Notes: a model not told the origin generated them from the letters alone. DNA of 64,000 bases from Planoprotostelium fungivorum (GCA_003024175.1 MDYQ01000115.1:1-64000); one strand, 5' to 3'. Positions 13,854-26,085 are shown, numbered from the stretch's first letter. Translations and numbers: made by a program.

Positions 13854-14034
13854 ACATCGTGAAAAACTTTAAAATGGATTCTCTCCGATTATCGTACCAT
13901 CATGATTCGATTTTTCCGGTTAATAGTCAAATGGTGCATTGAGGATGGATCACTCTCCCGACTACTGCAATATGCACGACAAAAAATTAGTGATGCAAAT
14001 GCATGGACACCAATCATATGATGCAGAGGAAAAG

Positions 14035-14040
14035 TTTATT
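14035..14040 (-). terminator. poly(A) signal overlapping stop codon
   Basis: AATAAA on the minus strand contains the TAA stop (14036-14038) of the Ank-Rh gene. Confidence 0.6.
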
Positions 14041-17026
14041 GCTCTTTCTTGTCCGTCAAGTTGTCCAACTTTTCGGTCATGAGACGAAGTAGAGCCGCAA
14101 TGTCTGCGTTGGAAGGTTGGGTGTTGTTGTCCACCTTCTCCATCTTCTGTGCCGGCTGCTCAATCACGGCTGGAGGAATCATCTCCATTAAGTTTCTCTT
14201 TGTGGTCCTGCGGTGAGATTGGATGGACTTCTCTAATGCGGCCACCTGTTCATCGATCAGAATGGCCGCTCCTCTGATGTTCGTCATGCTGATGTCTGAC
14301 CTTGTTCTCCAGTTGGCTGATGAGTTCGTGGTCGATCTTGAGCTCTCCCCTCATCTCTGCAGAATCCTTGTTTCTGATGATCTCTCCTCGCTCATCATAG
14401 TAGTAAGGCACCTCTCGGTGGGGTACCTGTGATGACGTCATCATTCGTCATCATTCATCATCACCGACCTCCCACGATTCATCGTCACTGAAGAAGCGGT
14501 TGGGTTTCTTCAACTTGCTGAGGAAGATTCCACAGAGAATTCCCGTGAAAATCGACATGGCCAAGGTAATGATCAAGAAGGCCAACTGTCACCGTCACCC
14601 TCTATAACTCGCCACCCTTTCACCTGGTACTGAGCCTGTGTGTTTGGTGAACGATCGGTACGCCCGGGATATACGTAGATGAGTTGGTTGTAGTTGTACT
14701 CGTTGGGGTACAATTGAGTCGCCGCAGTTGCAATCATGGAAACAACGGCACCGATGATACCGGGTAGTCCGTGCAAGTTGAGAATACCACAAGTGTCGTG
14801 GATGCCTGATCGAGTGAGTATGACGTGTGATGACGTGTGATGACGTCACACCCGTCGTTCTCTCTAAGAAACCCTGTATGGTGGAGAAACCGAAGACGGA
14901 GACGGTTCCGGATACGGCACCGACGAGGAGGGCGACGGAGGGGTGTAGAACCATGTCGGCGGCTGATCCGGCGGCGACACCTCCGGCGAGGGTGGCGTTC
15001 TGAATGTCGATCATGTTGAACACCTGAGAGTCATCAGACACGATGATGATGATGATGTCATCGTGATGGATGCTGTGATGGATGTCGACTCACTCTCTCT
15101 TTCCTCCAGAATTGGGAGCTGATGAAAGCGAAGAAACAAGAGGCAGTCAAGGAGAGCACCGTGTTGATGACGGCTCTGTGTTGTGTGTTTCCTTGGCCAA
15201 GGGCCGCGTTGAAACTCGGCCAGTACATCCACAAGAAGACAGTACCGATCATAGAGAACAGATCCGAATGATAAACGGCCGCATTATCCTGAGCCGATCA
15301 GCGCGTTGTAGATGGAACGTAAGATGAAATTTCACCTGGTTTCCCCTGGCCTTTCTGGGTGTGAGGATGGCTGACGCGGCGAGGCCGAAAAAGGCGCCAA
15401 AAACGTGAATGGTCATAGAACCACCAATATCCGAGATACGTAATCTCAATCCGATCGCCTCGTTCGCCGAATAAAAGAAGACCTGTCCACGTCACGAACT
15501 TTCGCGTGGATTTCGCGTAGATTTCACCTCGAGTATGGCGAGTCCCAGCATCTGAGTGGGGGTGACCTTACCGATGAGAGCACCGAACGAAATCAAAACG
15601 GCACCGGCCGCGAAATCAGCTTTGATGAGTTTGAGCACGTCGATGCTGACTCTCTCCCATTCACTTCCACCCAATACAATGATGTTATCCCAGAACGTAC
15701 CGAACAGCAAGTACACCTGTTCGCATCAACATCGAATTCCGATGAAATTTCGATGGAATACCTGGATGGAGGCGACTCCGAGCAAGAAGGTCATGCCCAC
15801 GGCCGTGTAACCGTGTTTACGTAGGAAAGTCATGAGAAAACCGAAACCGATGAAGATCATGACGTGAACGTCCATGTAGAAGGGGTACAGTTGGGTGAAC
15901 TCGATACCAGTCGTCTGATCTACACCGGGTGAAGCGGCGGGGGCGTACTCGGAGAAGATTGCGTACAGTACGCCTGTCAGAGATGTCAGATATCCGTCGC
16001 AAAATTTCGAGGACTGACCGATGGCGATCTCGACCAGCAGGAAGAACCAGAAGAAAGTGTTGGTGAAGGAAGTTTTCCAGCTGCCTTCATCTTCTTCGTT
16101 GTTGCCTCCCAACTTGGCCCGGATGAGATCCAAGATGAGATCATCTCCGAGACGAACACCACAGCGGTGCGCCTCTTGAACGGGGGTACCTTTTAGAGGT
16201 CAACTTTTGACATGATGTTCGAGATGTGAATGCATGATGGTGATGCTTCGATGTGGAGGTGACTCACTTCCAAAACGATCCTCGCAGTGTAGATCGACGT
16301 TTGGTTGCTGAAGAAGGTATTCAACCATCTTAACATGCCTTCCAGCGATGGCTACATGCAGAGGTGTTCGGAGATCGTAATCGGTCGAGTTGACATCGAT
16401 ACCATTGTCCAACAGCTTCTGGACGGTGGAAAGATCTCCAGTACCGGCAGCATGCACGAGATCGAGGGCGTAATTGGTACCATGACCGTGTCTTCCACCG
16501 TGATTGGCGATCAGTTTGGAACACGCCTCGTGGTTGTGATGGATGGCATCTGTGAAGAGGTGAGCGGTGAGATGAATGCTTAGGGGCACGCACCATCCAA
16601 AGGAGATGATTTCCATCTGTCCAAACAATTGAGATCGGCTCCGTGCTCGATAAGAAGGAGTAAGACCTCCTCGCGACCCTCTGCGGCGGCAACGTGCATG
16701 GCAGTTCTCTTATCATAATCCGTATCGTTGACCTCGTCTCGTCAGTCACCATCATCGCCACGAGTGGACTCACAGATACGCTTCCCTCCTGAAGGATGTG
16801 CTCAACCATTTCCGCATCACCTTCGGAGGCTGCGAAGAGGAGAGAGCCGATCTAGACAGAAAATGAGTCGTGAGCCTGACATAGACTCTATCGCGCTCAC
16901 CGCCAATGCTGATGGCTTTCCTTTTCCCCTGGTGGGAGCTGATCTGCTCTTGGGTACGGCGATCTCCACTTGAACAGGGGTCATCTCAACCTCCTCATCC
17001 TCTTTGAGTAGTCTCCGATCGGCCAT
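14036..17026 (-). CDS. ankyrin-repeat / Rh-type ammonium channel fusion
   Basis: The start ATG at 17026 gives [15 protein letters not shown]. Four or so ankyrin repeats follow (about 16250-16860): [54 protein letters not shown], and [20 protein letters not shown]. The frame then continues, after [13 protein letters not shown], into an Rh-family channel of about 11 membrane spans. It has [18 protein letters not shown], first pore His in [30 protein letters not shown] and second pore His in [13 protein letters not shown]. These residues distinguish Rh from bacterial Amt proteins. A cytosolic, charged, coiled-coil tail ends at 14036. Family role: NH3/NH4+ (possibly CO2) conduction. The ankyrin part is cytosolic and may bind partners; that is inference. 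The splice junctions checked keep one frame throughout. The divergent neighbour is glutamine synthetase. Confidence 0.87.
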
Positions 17027-18094
17027 GTTCGGTTCTTGTCCTGCCTGGCTGTTTCTGACTTCCGACCTATCCTATGTGGTTTGTAAACTGTCATTTCTCA
17101 ACTTCTCGAAAGTTTTGCTCAGAAAAGCGAGAAACGAGAGCGCCTACTTCTTATCGACCAGAAGGAACAGCGCAGGAAATGTGGACATCGAACATCACCC
17201 GTGAATGGGTAGGTCCTGATGGGATGCATATCACGGAGGTGGAAGGTTTAATTCGAAGTGTGATATCATCTAAGAGGAACTCCACACCTGTTCGATGTAT
17301 GCCTCTAGATTCAATTTCATTACTGCTTGATTCATCACGCTCGTTGTAACGTTCGAATCTAGCTGTCTAACGTGAGAATTTGGGAAAAATCTCCGACTTT
17401 ACGTAGGAATCCAAAATCCGAGAGTTTCACCTCTTTTTTCCGGAAAGTCTGACTCGGAATCTAGGACCAGCTCGGAACTGCAATGCATATGCTTCTGTGT
17501 TCGTTATTGCTTTCTACACGATCGAGCGACGAGCCCTCTGAGACATACAACACATCTCTAAGACATTGGAGGTGGTCCATATTCTTTCCCTTGAGGAAGT
17601 TGGGCCATCCCAACAGGCTCGTCCGACAAGGCTGACTTCCGGCAGGAAGGCCTGCGCGTGATGTGGTAGTGTACAATTGCAACCATACGCAGATCTAAGA
17701 AGAACGAGAGAGTTCCCCGACGCCGTACTACAGGCGTAAGTAGTGTGTCTCGGTGTATTATCGTACAAATTGGAATCGTGTGCGTACACCAAGGGTTGAG
17801 TGATTCTGATCGGAAAAGTGGACATAAGGTGGAATCATCAGCAGATACTTTTTAATATAGCAGACATATAGCCTGAGCTTGCATCTAGTGTTGGAAGCTT
17901 TTCTTCCAAATGATTCCAAAAAAAATAGGTCATCTGTGGAACGTGCATTCGGAATACGATCTTTTCCAGTTATTCCGACTTTCCGAGGAAACTTGAATAT
18001 ACCCAGCGACTTCAACACAACTTTGTCTACATAGACAACACAACAAGAGCATCGATCATGTTCTATTCTCGCATCAAGGCCTTGGAAGGTATCA
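17027..18094. promoter_or_regulatory. divergent region between ammonium channel and glutamine synthetase
   Basis: One kilobase separates two divergent nitrogen genes. Open frames exist (for example 91 codons at 17074-17349 on plus and 122 codons at 17758-18126 on minus) but none has a recognisable motif or consistent splice pattern. I call no gene here. Confidence 0.4.
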
Positions 18095-20770
18095 ATGGAA
18101 AAGAAGCCGTTCAGATCGATTATCATGGGTGAGATGTATTACAGCTCGGGCAAGCGACTGACAGAATATATATATAGACAGTCCCCTGCGGACGTTTTCG
18201 ATGCGGACGTCTTTGGAGACAAGGAGTTGAGGGAGAGATTACCACCAAGTACTTACAAGACGTTCAAAGACATCGTCAGAGATGGTGGACATCTCGAACC
18301 CACCATCGCCGATCAGGTTAAATCCCTCGTCTCAAACCATCTGACATGTCATCAGGTTGCTTCTGCCATGAAAGATTGGGCCATCTCGAGAGGAGCCACC
18401 CACTTCACTCACTGGTTCCAACCTCTCACCAACTTGACGGCAGAGAAACACGACTCCTTCATCCAAGTCCAAGGAGAATCATACGATCGCAAGCTCGTCT
18501 TGAACTTCTCCGGAAAGCAGCTCATCAAGGGAGAGCCCGATGCATCTTCGTTCCCTAATGGAGGCATCCGATCGACGTCAGAGGCCAGAGGTTACACGGC
18601 TTGGGTGATCATCTCCCACATCCAATCGTCCTCCATCATCGACTGAATCATCAACAGGACATGACATCTCCATCTTTCATCACCCACGGAAAGAGTGGAT
18701 CGACTCTGTGCATCCCGACCGCGTTCGCATCGTGGACCGGCGAAGCATTAGACACGAAGACGCCCCTCTTGAGATCCAACGAGGCCGTATCGAAGGCAGC
18801 GGTCCGCCTACTCCGCCTCTTGGGTGTCGATGATGTGACGCATGTTCACTCCAACTTGGGAGTCGAGCAAGAATTCTTCGTCATCGATCGGTCCTTCTAC
18901 AACGCTCGCCCAGATTTACGTTTCGCCGGACGATCCGTATTGGGAGCTCAGCCAGCCAAGGGTATGACGTGGTGTGACGTCATCAATATCTGATAACCTG
19001 CAGGTCAGCAGATGGAGGACCATTACTTTGGAAAGCTAGAGCCGAGGATTCTGTCCTTCATGCAAGATGCAGAGTGGAGGCTGTGGAGGCTGGGAGTACC
19101 ATCTACAACGAGACACAACGAGGTCGCGCCCTCCCAATACGAATTGGCACCCATCTACGAGGGAGTGTCCGTCGCATGCGATCACAACATGCTCATGATG
19201 GAGGTTCTGAAGGAGACCGCACGCGATCACGATTTCGCCGCCCTCTTTCACGAGAAGCCCTTCGCCGGTGAGTCTCAATCATTCGTGCCACCGGCCTCAC
19301 CCCCCACAGGGGTCAACGGTTCCGGCAAGCACAACAACTGGTCCCTGGGGTGAACCTCCCCCGTACCCATCTACAACTGACACACTGATAGAACGAACAC
19401 GGGGATCAATTTGATGGAGCCGGGGGATAATCCTCAGCAGAACCTCATCTTCTTGACGTTCACTGCCGCTGTCGTTCGAACTGTCTCGCTTCACGGTGAT
19501 CTGTTGAGGGCTTCCATTGCTACCCCGGGTAACGAACATCGACTGGGTGCGAACGAGGCCCCTCCTGCCATCATCTCTGTCTTCATGGGAGCTCACCTGG
19601 AAGAGGTGTTCATCATATCGACACGTCATCTATCACACCCTCACCACCACCTCCCTTCATCATCTTCTCATCATCTTCTCATCATCTTCTCATCATCATG
19701 ACATGTACTGACGATGCATCAGATCATCGAGAATCTCGTGAAGGAGAACGGAAAGAATTGGACGGAAACCAAACCGCACATGTGCTTGGGCGTATCCGCT
19801 CTTCCCAAACTTCCCAGAGACGCTTCCGATCGCAACCGCACCTCGCCCTTCGCCTTCACCGGTGACGTCATCATCCATCTACAACGAGACTGACCCCGTC
19901 AGGTAACAAGTTTGAGTTCAGGGCCGTGGGTTCCAGTCAGACCTGCGCCAGACCCATCACCTACTTAAACGCAGCCATGGCCGATTCAATTCATCACATC
20001 GCAGATCGAGTCGATCAAGTCAGGAAGGAGGATCCAAAATTAGACAGACAGGCCGCAGTGTGGAAGGTCACCATAGAGACATTCCGAGAGCACAAGAGGG
20101 CCATTTTTGGCGGGAACGGATATTCCCAGGAGTGGAGAGAGGAAGCAGAGAAGAGGGGACTGTGGCACTTGAGGACCCTACCGGAAGCGCTCCAGCAGCT
20201 CACCTCCGAGAAGAACGCGAAACTCTTCGCTGCATCAGGTGAGCGCCTTGTTCATCGCGATCGTCATCGCTGTCATCGTCTTCACGTCCAAAGGTGACTC
20301 AAATCAGAAATCTTCAACTCTGCAGAGTTGGCCGCCCAACAGGCCACCCTCTATGAATATTACTCGAAATCGATCCAGATCGAGTCGGACGTTCTCTATG
20401 ACATGGTCTCCTCTGCCGTACTTCCCACCGCCCTCGAGTTCCGATCGAATATCGTAAAGAACATCGACGGTCACAGCAAGGTGAGCCTCTACAACGAGCC
20501 AGACCTCACCCTCCCCAGACTCAGTCGGGCTACGCTTCGAAGGTGTCCGATCTGGTGACCAACCTGCTCGTCGCGTTAGAGGAGCAAGAGAAGGTCAACG
20601 AAGAAGCGAAGAGACTGCACGGAAACGAACACGAGCAAGCCGTCTTCTTTAGAAGCAGTGTCTGCGACGCGATGGAAGCGACGAGATCGGCTTCGGATGC
20701 TCTGGAGAGAGTCATCGACGACAAGCTGTGGCCTTATCCCAAATACTCTGAGATGTTGTTTCTGAAATAA
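18095..20770 (+). CDS. glnA3: glutamine synthetase type III
   Basis: It makes glutamine from glutamate, ammonia and ATP. The GSIII signature is present in order: [20 protein letters not shown] near the N-terminus, [29 protein letters not shown], the GSIII-specific [34 protein letters not shown]-equivalent [38 protein letters not shown], and [18 protein letters not shown]. The C-terminal helical part ends YSEMLFLK. About ten introns interrupt it; one (19859-19903) contains TGACGTCATCA and an inverted ATCTACAACGAG, and one (near 20481) another copy. The length, about 700 codons after splicing, fits GSIII. The start is the first ATG in frame; the segment 18129-18180 could instead be a small intron. 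The stop TAA lies within AATAAA at 20766-20771. Confidence 0.93.
19657..19697 (+). repeat. 11-bp tandem repeat in glutamine synthetase intron
   Basis: Three full copies and a partial copy of TCATCATCTTC lie inside an intron of the glutamine synthetase gene. Simple-sequence expansion is the likely cause. Confidence 0.8.
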
Positions 20771-20771
20771 A
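20766..20771 (+). terminator. poly(A) signal overlapping stop codon
   Basis: AATAAA contains the TAA stop (20768-20770) of the glutamine synthetase gene. Confidence 0.65.
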
Positions 20772-21571
20772 AGTCTTGAAGACCAAGTTTGCTTTTCGGC
20801 AGAGTTTGGAACAATCCACTGCTAAAGGTGTCTGAAACAAAATCGACCTAGCCTCTAGTCGTGTAACTGGGTGATTTCCGTTGTAACTGGCGAATTTTGG
20901 TGAAATATCAGCGCGTTTAGGACTTCTGCCAGTCATCGGCACTTACTTCATTGCTTGTTCTTTGACAGAAATTCGGTGAACGATGAAGGCCCCCGAACTT
21001 TTAAAGGAGTAGAACCATGTCGGCATTATGTTGACGGCAGTGGGCCCAGTTTGCGGCTTACGAGCCACGAGAAATTGTAATTGTCATCACAGTTTCACTG
21101 TAACTTGCCATCATCATCTCGATGAAGTTTTCAATACACTAAATGGCTCTGCTAAGATGATAGATTGCCGCCCTCAGCAGAGAGGAACGGTATGGTATAT
21201 GAGCCTAAGCAAAAGGTGTTGGGCGGCAATCTATCATCTTAGCGTCTTTCGTTCTCGCAACAGGATCCTGGGCTCTTGCGACATTTTCCATGCCCTTTCA
21301 AGGACCTCAAGCTGCCGATCGTCTGCGTGCTAATCAAGGTATATTTAGCTATGGCCAGATCTAATTGATACGTATATATAGATGGACAGATAGGATCTGT
21401 ATTGATAGAATGGAATATCGTATAAACCGTGTCGGTCAAGTTATCCGTAAGATTTCGCCATAATTCTTAGATAAAAGTGGAACAGTGATCTGAGATTCCG
21501 TTGCTTGGAGACGTCTTAAGCGGTTCCTAGGCTACAAACGAACATTGTGCGGAAACCTATGAGAGCACAAG
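20771..21571. other. intergenic region with long hairpin
   Basis: Eight hundred bases between glutamine synthetase and a histidine kinase, both on plus. No supported reading frame. It contains the 23-bp perfect inverted repeat annotated at 21151-21243. Confidence 0.5.
21151..21243. repeat. 23-bp perfect inverted repeat (hairpin / MITE-like)
   Basis: The left arm 21151-21173 and right arm 21221-21243 are exact reverse complements over 23 bases, with a 47-base spacer. An RNA from either strand would fold into a precursor-like hairpin. The inner part of the arm, GATTGCCGCCC, recurs at 34998-35008 in another promoter region. No convincing target-site duplication flanks the arms. It could be a small non-autonomous transposon, a small-RNA precursor or a regulatory palindrome. 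Confidence 0.7.
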
Positions 21572-24500
21572 ATGGGTAAAAGACCGAAGATCTCGGAGGG
21601 CGATACGTCGATGGGAGCCCGTTCTTATGTGGAGGAGTGTTTACAAGCGACGAGCGAGGGGATATGGGTGATTGAGAGGAGGGACGATGGGTTTCGAATC
21701 ATCTTTGAGAACGATAGAGTGACCAGATACATTCCATCGAGTCTGACAGGAATAGAATGGAAGTCCTCTCAGAGGTAAGTACGGTACTGTTCTTACGATA
21801 CCGACACAATAAATCAGTAAGTGCCTCGATACAGAGGATGGGACGACTGATGTGGATGCCTCACCTCTTCTGGATGAAGAAGGAAGTCTCAGCTCCTCAT
21901 TTCAACGTGCTGTGGAGTTGACATTCTCCTCTGAGAATGGACGTCTCACAAAAAGATTTCACACGTTCCCTAGAAAAGGAGGGAGGTATCTCTTGAAGGT
22001 CCGTCTGATGAGGTCATCCATCGACACGAACATCGTACACGTATACATGAGAGGAAGACATCACACACTCCCCGTCGAGAGGCATTGCAGCAATGGCTTA
22101 GATGAATTACTGTGGTTGAGGAGAGTAGTTCAATTGGTGGATGTCTCATCCGTCTTCCTCAATGCAGATTGCGATGCCAGTAATCCAGTGAGTCACCATC
22201 ACCTTCCATCGTCCACCTCTGATGCACTCTGTGACCCCGCTGACAGGATATCTTACACGTGTACGGAACACCTTCTTACAACAAGATGTTCGGATGTGAG
22301 TTACATCTCTTTCCATCATCCAACATGGATTCACATGAGAGCGTGAGACTGAACGTCCACAGTCGATCCCATCAAGAAATGGGCCAGACAAGAACTGAAG
22401 ACAGATAAGAACGTCGTCGATCACTGGTTGAAACTCCTCAACGAACCTCACGATGACACCATCTTCCGTGAAATAGAAGTATACATCCACACCGGAGGTG
22501 ACACATTCTCATCTCATATATCCTTATGAGTCATCGCCATCATGTATTCTCATGAGTCTTCGTCATGTCCCTCTTCCATCACATCTATTCCGTCGATCAT
22601 ATACTTTCGATTCTAGATCATCATTTTATTTCATTTTAATGTTATTCACGAACGTCACAGAGCCCAGAATCAGTCGGTTCAGCCAGACGTACGTCAATTC
22701 CTATCACAGAGAGACGAAAAAAGAGAGACGCCTCAGTCAGGGCTCGAACTCGGACGGCTGGGTGCACCGATGGATCAACATCACTGAAGATGTCACGGAG
22801 AAGAGGAGACTAGAGAGACAGGCGGCGGATTCCGCTCGGTTGAATGAGACGCAGCAGACTTTTCTAGACACGACGAAAGATAAGATGTTCACATGTGAGA
22901 GGATGATGATCATGATCATGATGGTGACGGTCAACTGATGGATGTCAGTCGATGTGGTGGATGGACAGATCGTGTTTCGGATGTTGAATCAGAGGGCCAA
23001 AGAAATCTTCAAGGCCAGGGAGTACGGAGAGAACATCATCGGCAAGAAGAGTCGTGAGTCAATTTCCATTCACTTCACATCTACTTCACATTCACTTCAC
23101 ATCTACTTCACATTCACTTCACATCTACTTCACATTCACTTCACATCTACTTCACATTCACTTCACATCTACTTCACATTCACTTCACATCTACTTCACA
23201 TTCACTTCACAATTCACGTTCATTCCATCTTCACTTTTCAATTTCTCCACCACCCCCGTAACATGAAATCTCCAGGAGATTTCGGTATGAGTGAGGAACA
23301 CTACCGTACCATCTTAGAGGACGTCCACAGATTGGAAGAATGCGGGAAGGGGGAATTTCGCAGAACGGTCGAAGACCACATGCTCAACCGTGTGTTACAT
23401 CGCACAATCTGGAAAATGCGAGACGGCACTTACGGCTGCGCCGTGACGGACGTAACGGATTTCCAAAGACTCCTGTGCGAACTACAACTCGCCCTCGAAG
23501 AGAAATCTCGTTTCTTAGCGACCATGTCACACGGTGAGACGTAAAGGTGGAGTGAGTCTAAAAATAGAACAGAAATCAGGACGCCACTGACGGGTATCAT
23601 GGGATGTATCGATTACGTATCTGAGATGGTGGGAACATCTGAGAGAGATGAAGAGATGGTACAGATCGGTAAGATCTGTGGGAGGCAGTTGATGGATGTC
23701 ATCAACGATATCTTAGATTACTCCAAGGTGAGGGGTAGTCTGGTGGAGAATATGACGAGTTGTAGATCGAGGCCGGGCAGTTCAGATTGCACGTGACCCC
23801 GGCGAGATTGCAGACGGTCATCGAGCAGAGCATGGAGGTGATGACGTCATCATGATGTCATATTATGTCATCATGACGTGACGCAGGTCGTTTGTAACCA
23901 GGCGAACGCAAAGGAGCTGGATCTGATCTGTTCCTCGGAACTTCCTCTGGATCTGATCGTGATGGTAGATCACACCAGATTGCGTCAAGTCCTCATCAAT
24001 CTACTCAGGTGATGATGAACGACGATATATCGATCGAATTTATTCTCTTTTATTTGTGATGACTGACGTCAACTCAGTAATGCCATCAAGTTCACCTCTG
24101 AGGTACAAATACTGGGAACGATCATCCTTCTGACGTGAAATTTCAGGGAGAAATCCTAGTGAGGAGCAGTTGTACCATAGATGGTGACATATGTCACGTA
24201 GCCTTATCCGTACAAGATACCGGAATCGGAATCACGGAACAATTCAAGTCCAAACTGTTCCAACCCTTCGTACAGAACGACTCCACTACAACGAGACAAT
24301 TCGTGAGGCGTAACTGATGACGTCATCACTCATCATCACAGGGGGGGACGGGTCTGGGGTTATCTATCTCGAAGAGATTCGTCAGTATGATGGACGGTGA
24401 CATTCAAGTGGAATCTACCGTTGGATTAGGCTCTATATTTACCGTCACGGCCAAGCTAAAAATAACATCGAGTCTCCCCGACTCCGACAAATTTCAACAG

Positions 24501-25543
24501 TCTCTCTACATCAGCCGGCTGTTAGCCGAGAGGGTGAGTTTTCATCGGAATCTCCGCGATGACGTAATGACAGACGGACAACGTTGTCGGAGTGGTGGAG
24601 CAGAACGATACGCAGAGAAAGGCCCTGGTAGATACGTTACGTACATTGAACGTAAGATGCGTACACTCATCCAGCCTCGACGAGGCCGTAAGATCCGACG
24701 AGTCATCTCAGTGCAAGCTGTGGCTCATCAGCACTAACCAGCCCGAAGAACAAATTTCCCGCGCGCGGGAAAATTTCCGACGGAGTGGAGTTCCCATGGT
24801 GATGATGGGAAGGATGACGGAAATGATCGAGGGTGAAGGGAGGATCAGCAAGCCGGTACAGATCGATCGACTGCTACAGACGCTGGCTCATCACCTCTTG
24901 AAGCTGTGTCCCGCCGTAAACGTGAGCGATGACGTCATCGTTTGTCATGATGACGTCATCACAGTCCCACCACACGCATCGAACAGCAGACTTGAGCGAA
25001 GTCCAGGTGAGTTGTAGATGGACGCACGGAGGTGACTCGTTGTAGATACTGGTGGCAGAGGACAACAAATTGAACCAGAGGATCATCGCGACGCTGCTGA
25101 ACAAATTGGGGGTCCAATGTTCCATTGTAGATGACGGAAAACAAGCCGTAGAAGCCTGCAAGGACGACAAGAGGAAATTTCACATGATATTGATGGATTC
25201 CATGGTGAGATACGAGAGTGAAATCGATGATTGACTCGTTGTAGATGCCGGTGAGTGGCGTCATAACGGTGGCGCTCACGTGACTTGTACAGGTGATGGA
25301 TGGTATGGCGGCAACCCAGGTGATCAGGGGGATGGAGGGGGAGGCAGGGAGGATCAACATTTTGGGCCTCACGGCCGATGCCACGATGGAGCACAAGGAG
25401 GCATGCATCAAGGCGGGAATGAACGAGGTGACACGTCGTATTACGTCATCACGTTGAAACGGCGACAGGTATTGTACAAACCGATCGATGCTGCTGATCT
25501 ACAACGAGCCATCGTGAAATATTCTGGGAGAGAACTTTTGTAA
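21572..25543 (+). CDS. hybrid histidine kinase (PAS-HisKA-HATPase-REC)
   Basis: Complete hybrid sensor kinase. The N-terminus ([19 protein letters not shown]) and the region before 22900 ([20 protein letters not shown]) read as PAS/PAC-type modules; a third PAS-like unit follows ([19 protein letters not shown]). The H-box is FLATMSHE joined across an intron to IRTPLTGIM, with His as phospho-acceptor. The ATPase has NAIKFT, DTGIGI and [14 protein letters not shown] second receiver-like stretch ([18 protein letters not shown], about 24585-24900) lacks the acidic pair and Asp. The final receiver is normal: [18 protein letters not shown] joined to VMDGMAA, LTADAT and LYKPID. No membrane span was seen, so it is probably a soluble sensor. 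Introns carry TGACGTCA palindromes, CGTTGTAG elements and a 22-bp minisatellite. Confidence 0.93.
23068..23210 (+). repeat. 22-bp minisatellite inside histidine kinase intron
   Basis: Six full copies of a 22-base unit beginning ATTCACTTCACATC, plus an 11-base partial copy, sit head to tail without sequence differences. They lie in the intron that starts at about 23053. The unit has no stop in any forward frame, so it creates long false open frames. Confidence 0.92.
24930..24958. repeat. paired TGACGTCA palindromes in intron
   Basis: Two TGACGTCA palindromes (24930-24937 and 24951-24958) lie in a 43-base intron of the histidine kinase, the second as TGATGACGTCATCA. Representative of a second intron class in the window. 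Confidence 0.65.
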
Positions 25544-26085
25544 TGAACTACATTGAGCCTGTAAACGCACTCCTGATCATCGATCACCTTGATCATCTGA
25601 CGTTCTGCTTTTTCTGCTCAGCTTGCACGGACCCTGGGTCAGACAGACTCTACTACGGCCGAATCTGGCAAGGTCCACATAGTTCAAACCCAACCTTCAT
25701 TCTCTTGAAGGGTTTCGACCGTCACATCTTGGTCGAGGGATCAACTCAAACGCTGTCATCGGCGCGTCGCACCTCACTATGTCGTTTCGATGTATTTCGG
25801 TGGATGAAATGGACAGTAGGTTATATGTATCTGTTCATGTGCGCAGAGAGATGGTCTGATTGTCCAATGATACGAGCCGACCGGATCGAAGATGCTCGTA
25901 TAGATACACGGGCATCAGACCTTCAATTATGGTGAATCAGTGCATCTCATCGTCTGAACCAGAAACGAAGGCTTGTTTCACAGGCATGAGTGGCTGTTGC
26001 AGGAAGTTTTATTTTCTTTGAAAGTTTCCGACATCACATCACCTTGGGTTGGCAACAAAACTAGGCAGGGATAAAGAGCAACATC
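25544..26085. other. intergenic region, histidine kinase to syntaxin
   Basis: It holds a 130-codon open frame (25543-25935) with no recognisable domain or motif, and the nested hairpin at 25853-25921. I do not call a protein gene. Confidence 0.4.
25853..25921. other. nested stem-loop, candidate structured RNA
   Basis: The outer arms GGTCTGAT (25853-25860) and ATCAGACC (25914-25921) pair perfectly. The inner arms ATACGAGC (25870-25877) and GCTCGTAT (25894-25901) also pair perfectly, with a 16-base loop. A 69-base RNA with closed ends results. No match to tRNA or to an snRNA that I recognise. Confidence 0.35.

Noticed and set aside
16330-16809. 159-codon minus frame over the ankyrin exons
   Set aside because: Frame shadow; the ankyrin repeats lie in other frames with consistent splice phases.
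17758-18126. 122-codon minus frame before glutamine synthetase
   Set aside because: It overlaps the glutamine synthetase start, lacks a motif and lacks the typical intron pattern.
23068-23210. CRISPR-like repeat array
   Set aside because: Units are directly adjacent with no spacers; it is a tandem minisatellite inside an intron.
25543-25935. 130-codon plus frame after the histidine kinase
   Set aside because: No recognisable domain, ATG overlapping the previous stop by chance, and it overlaps a hairpin that would constrain its codons.
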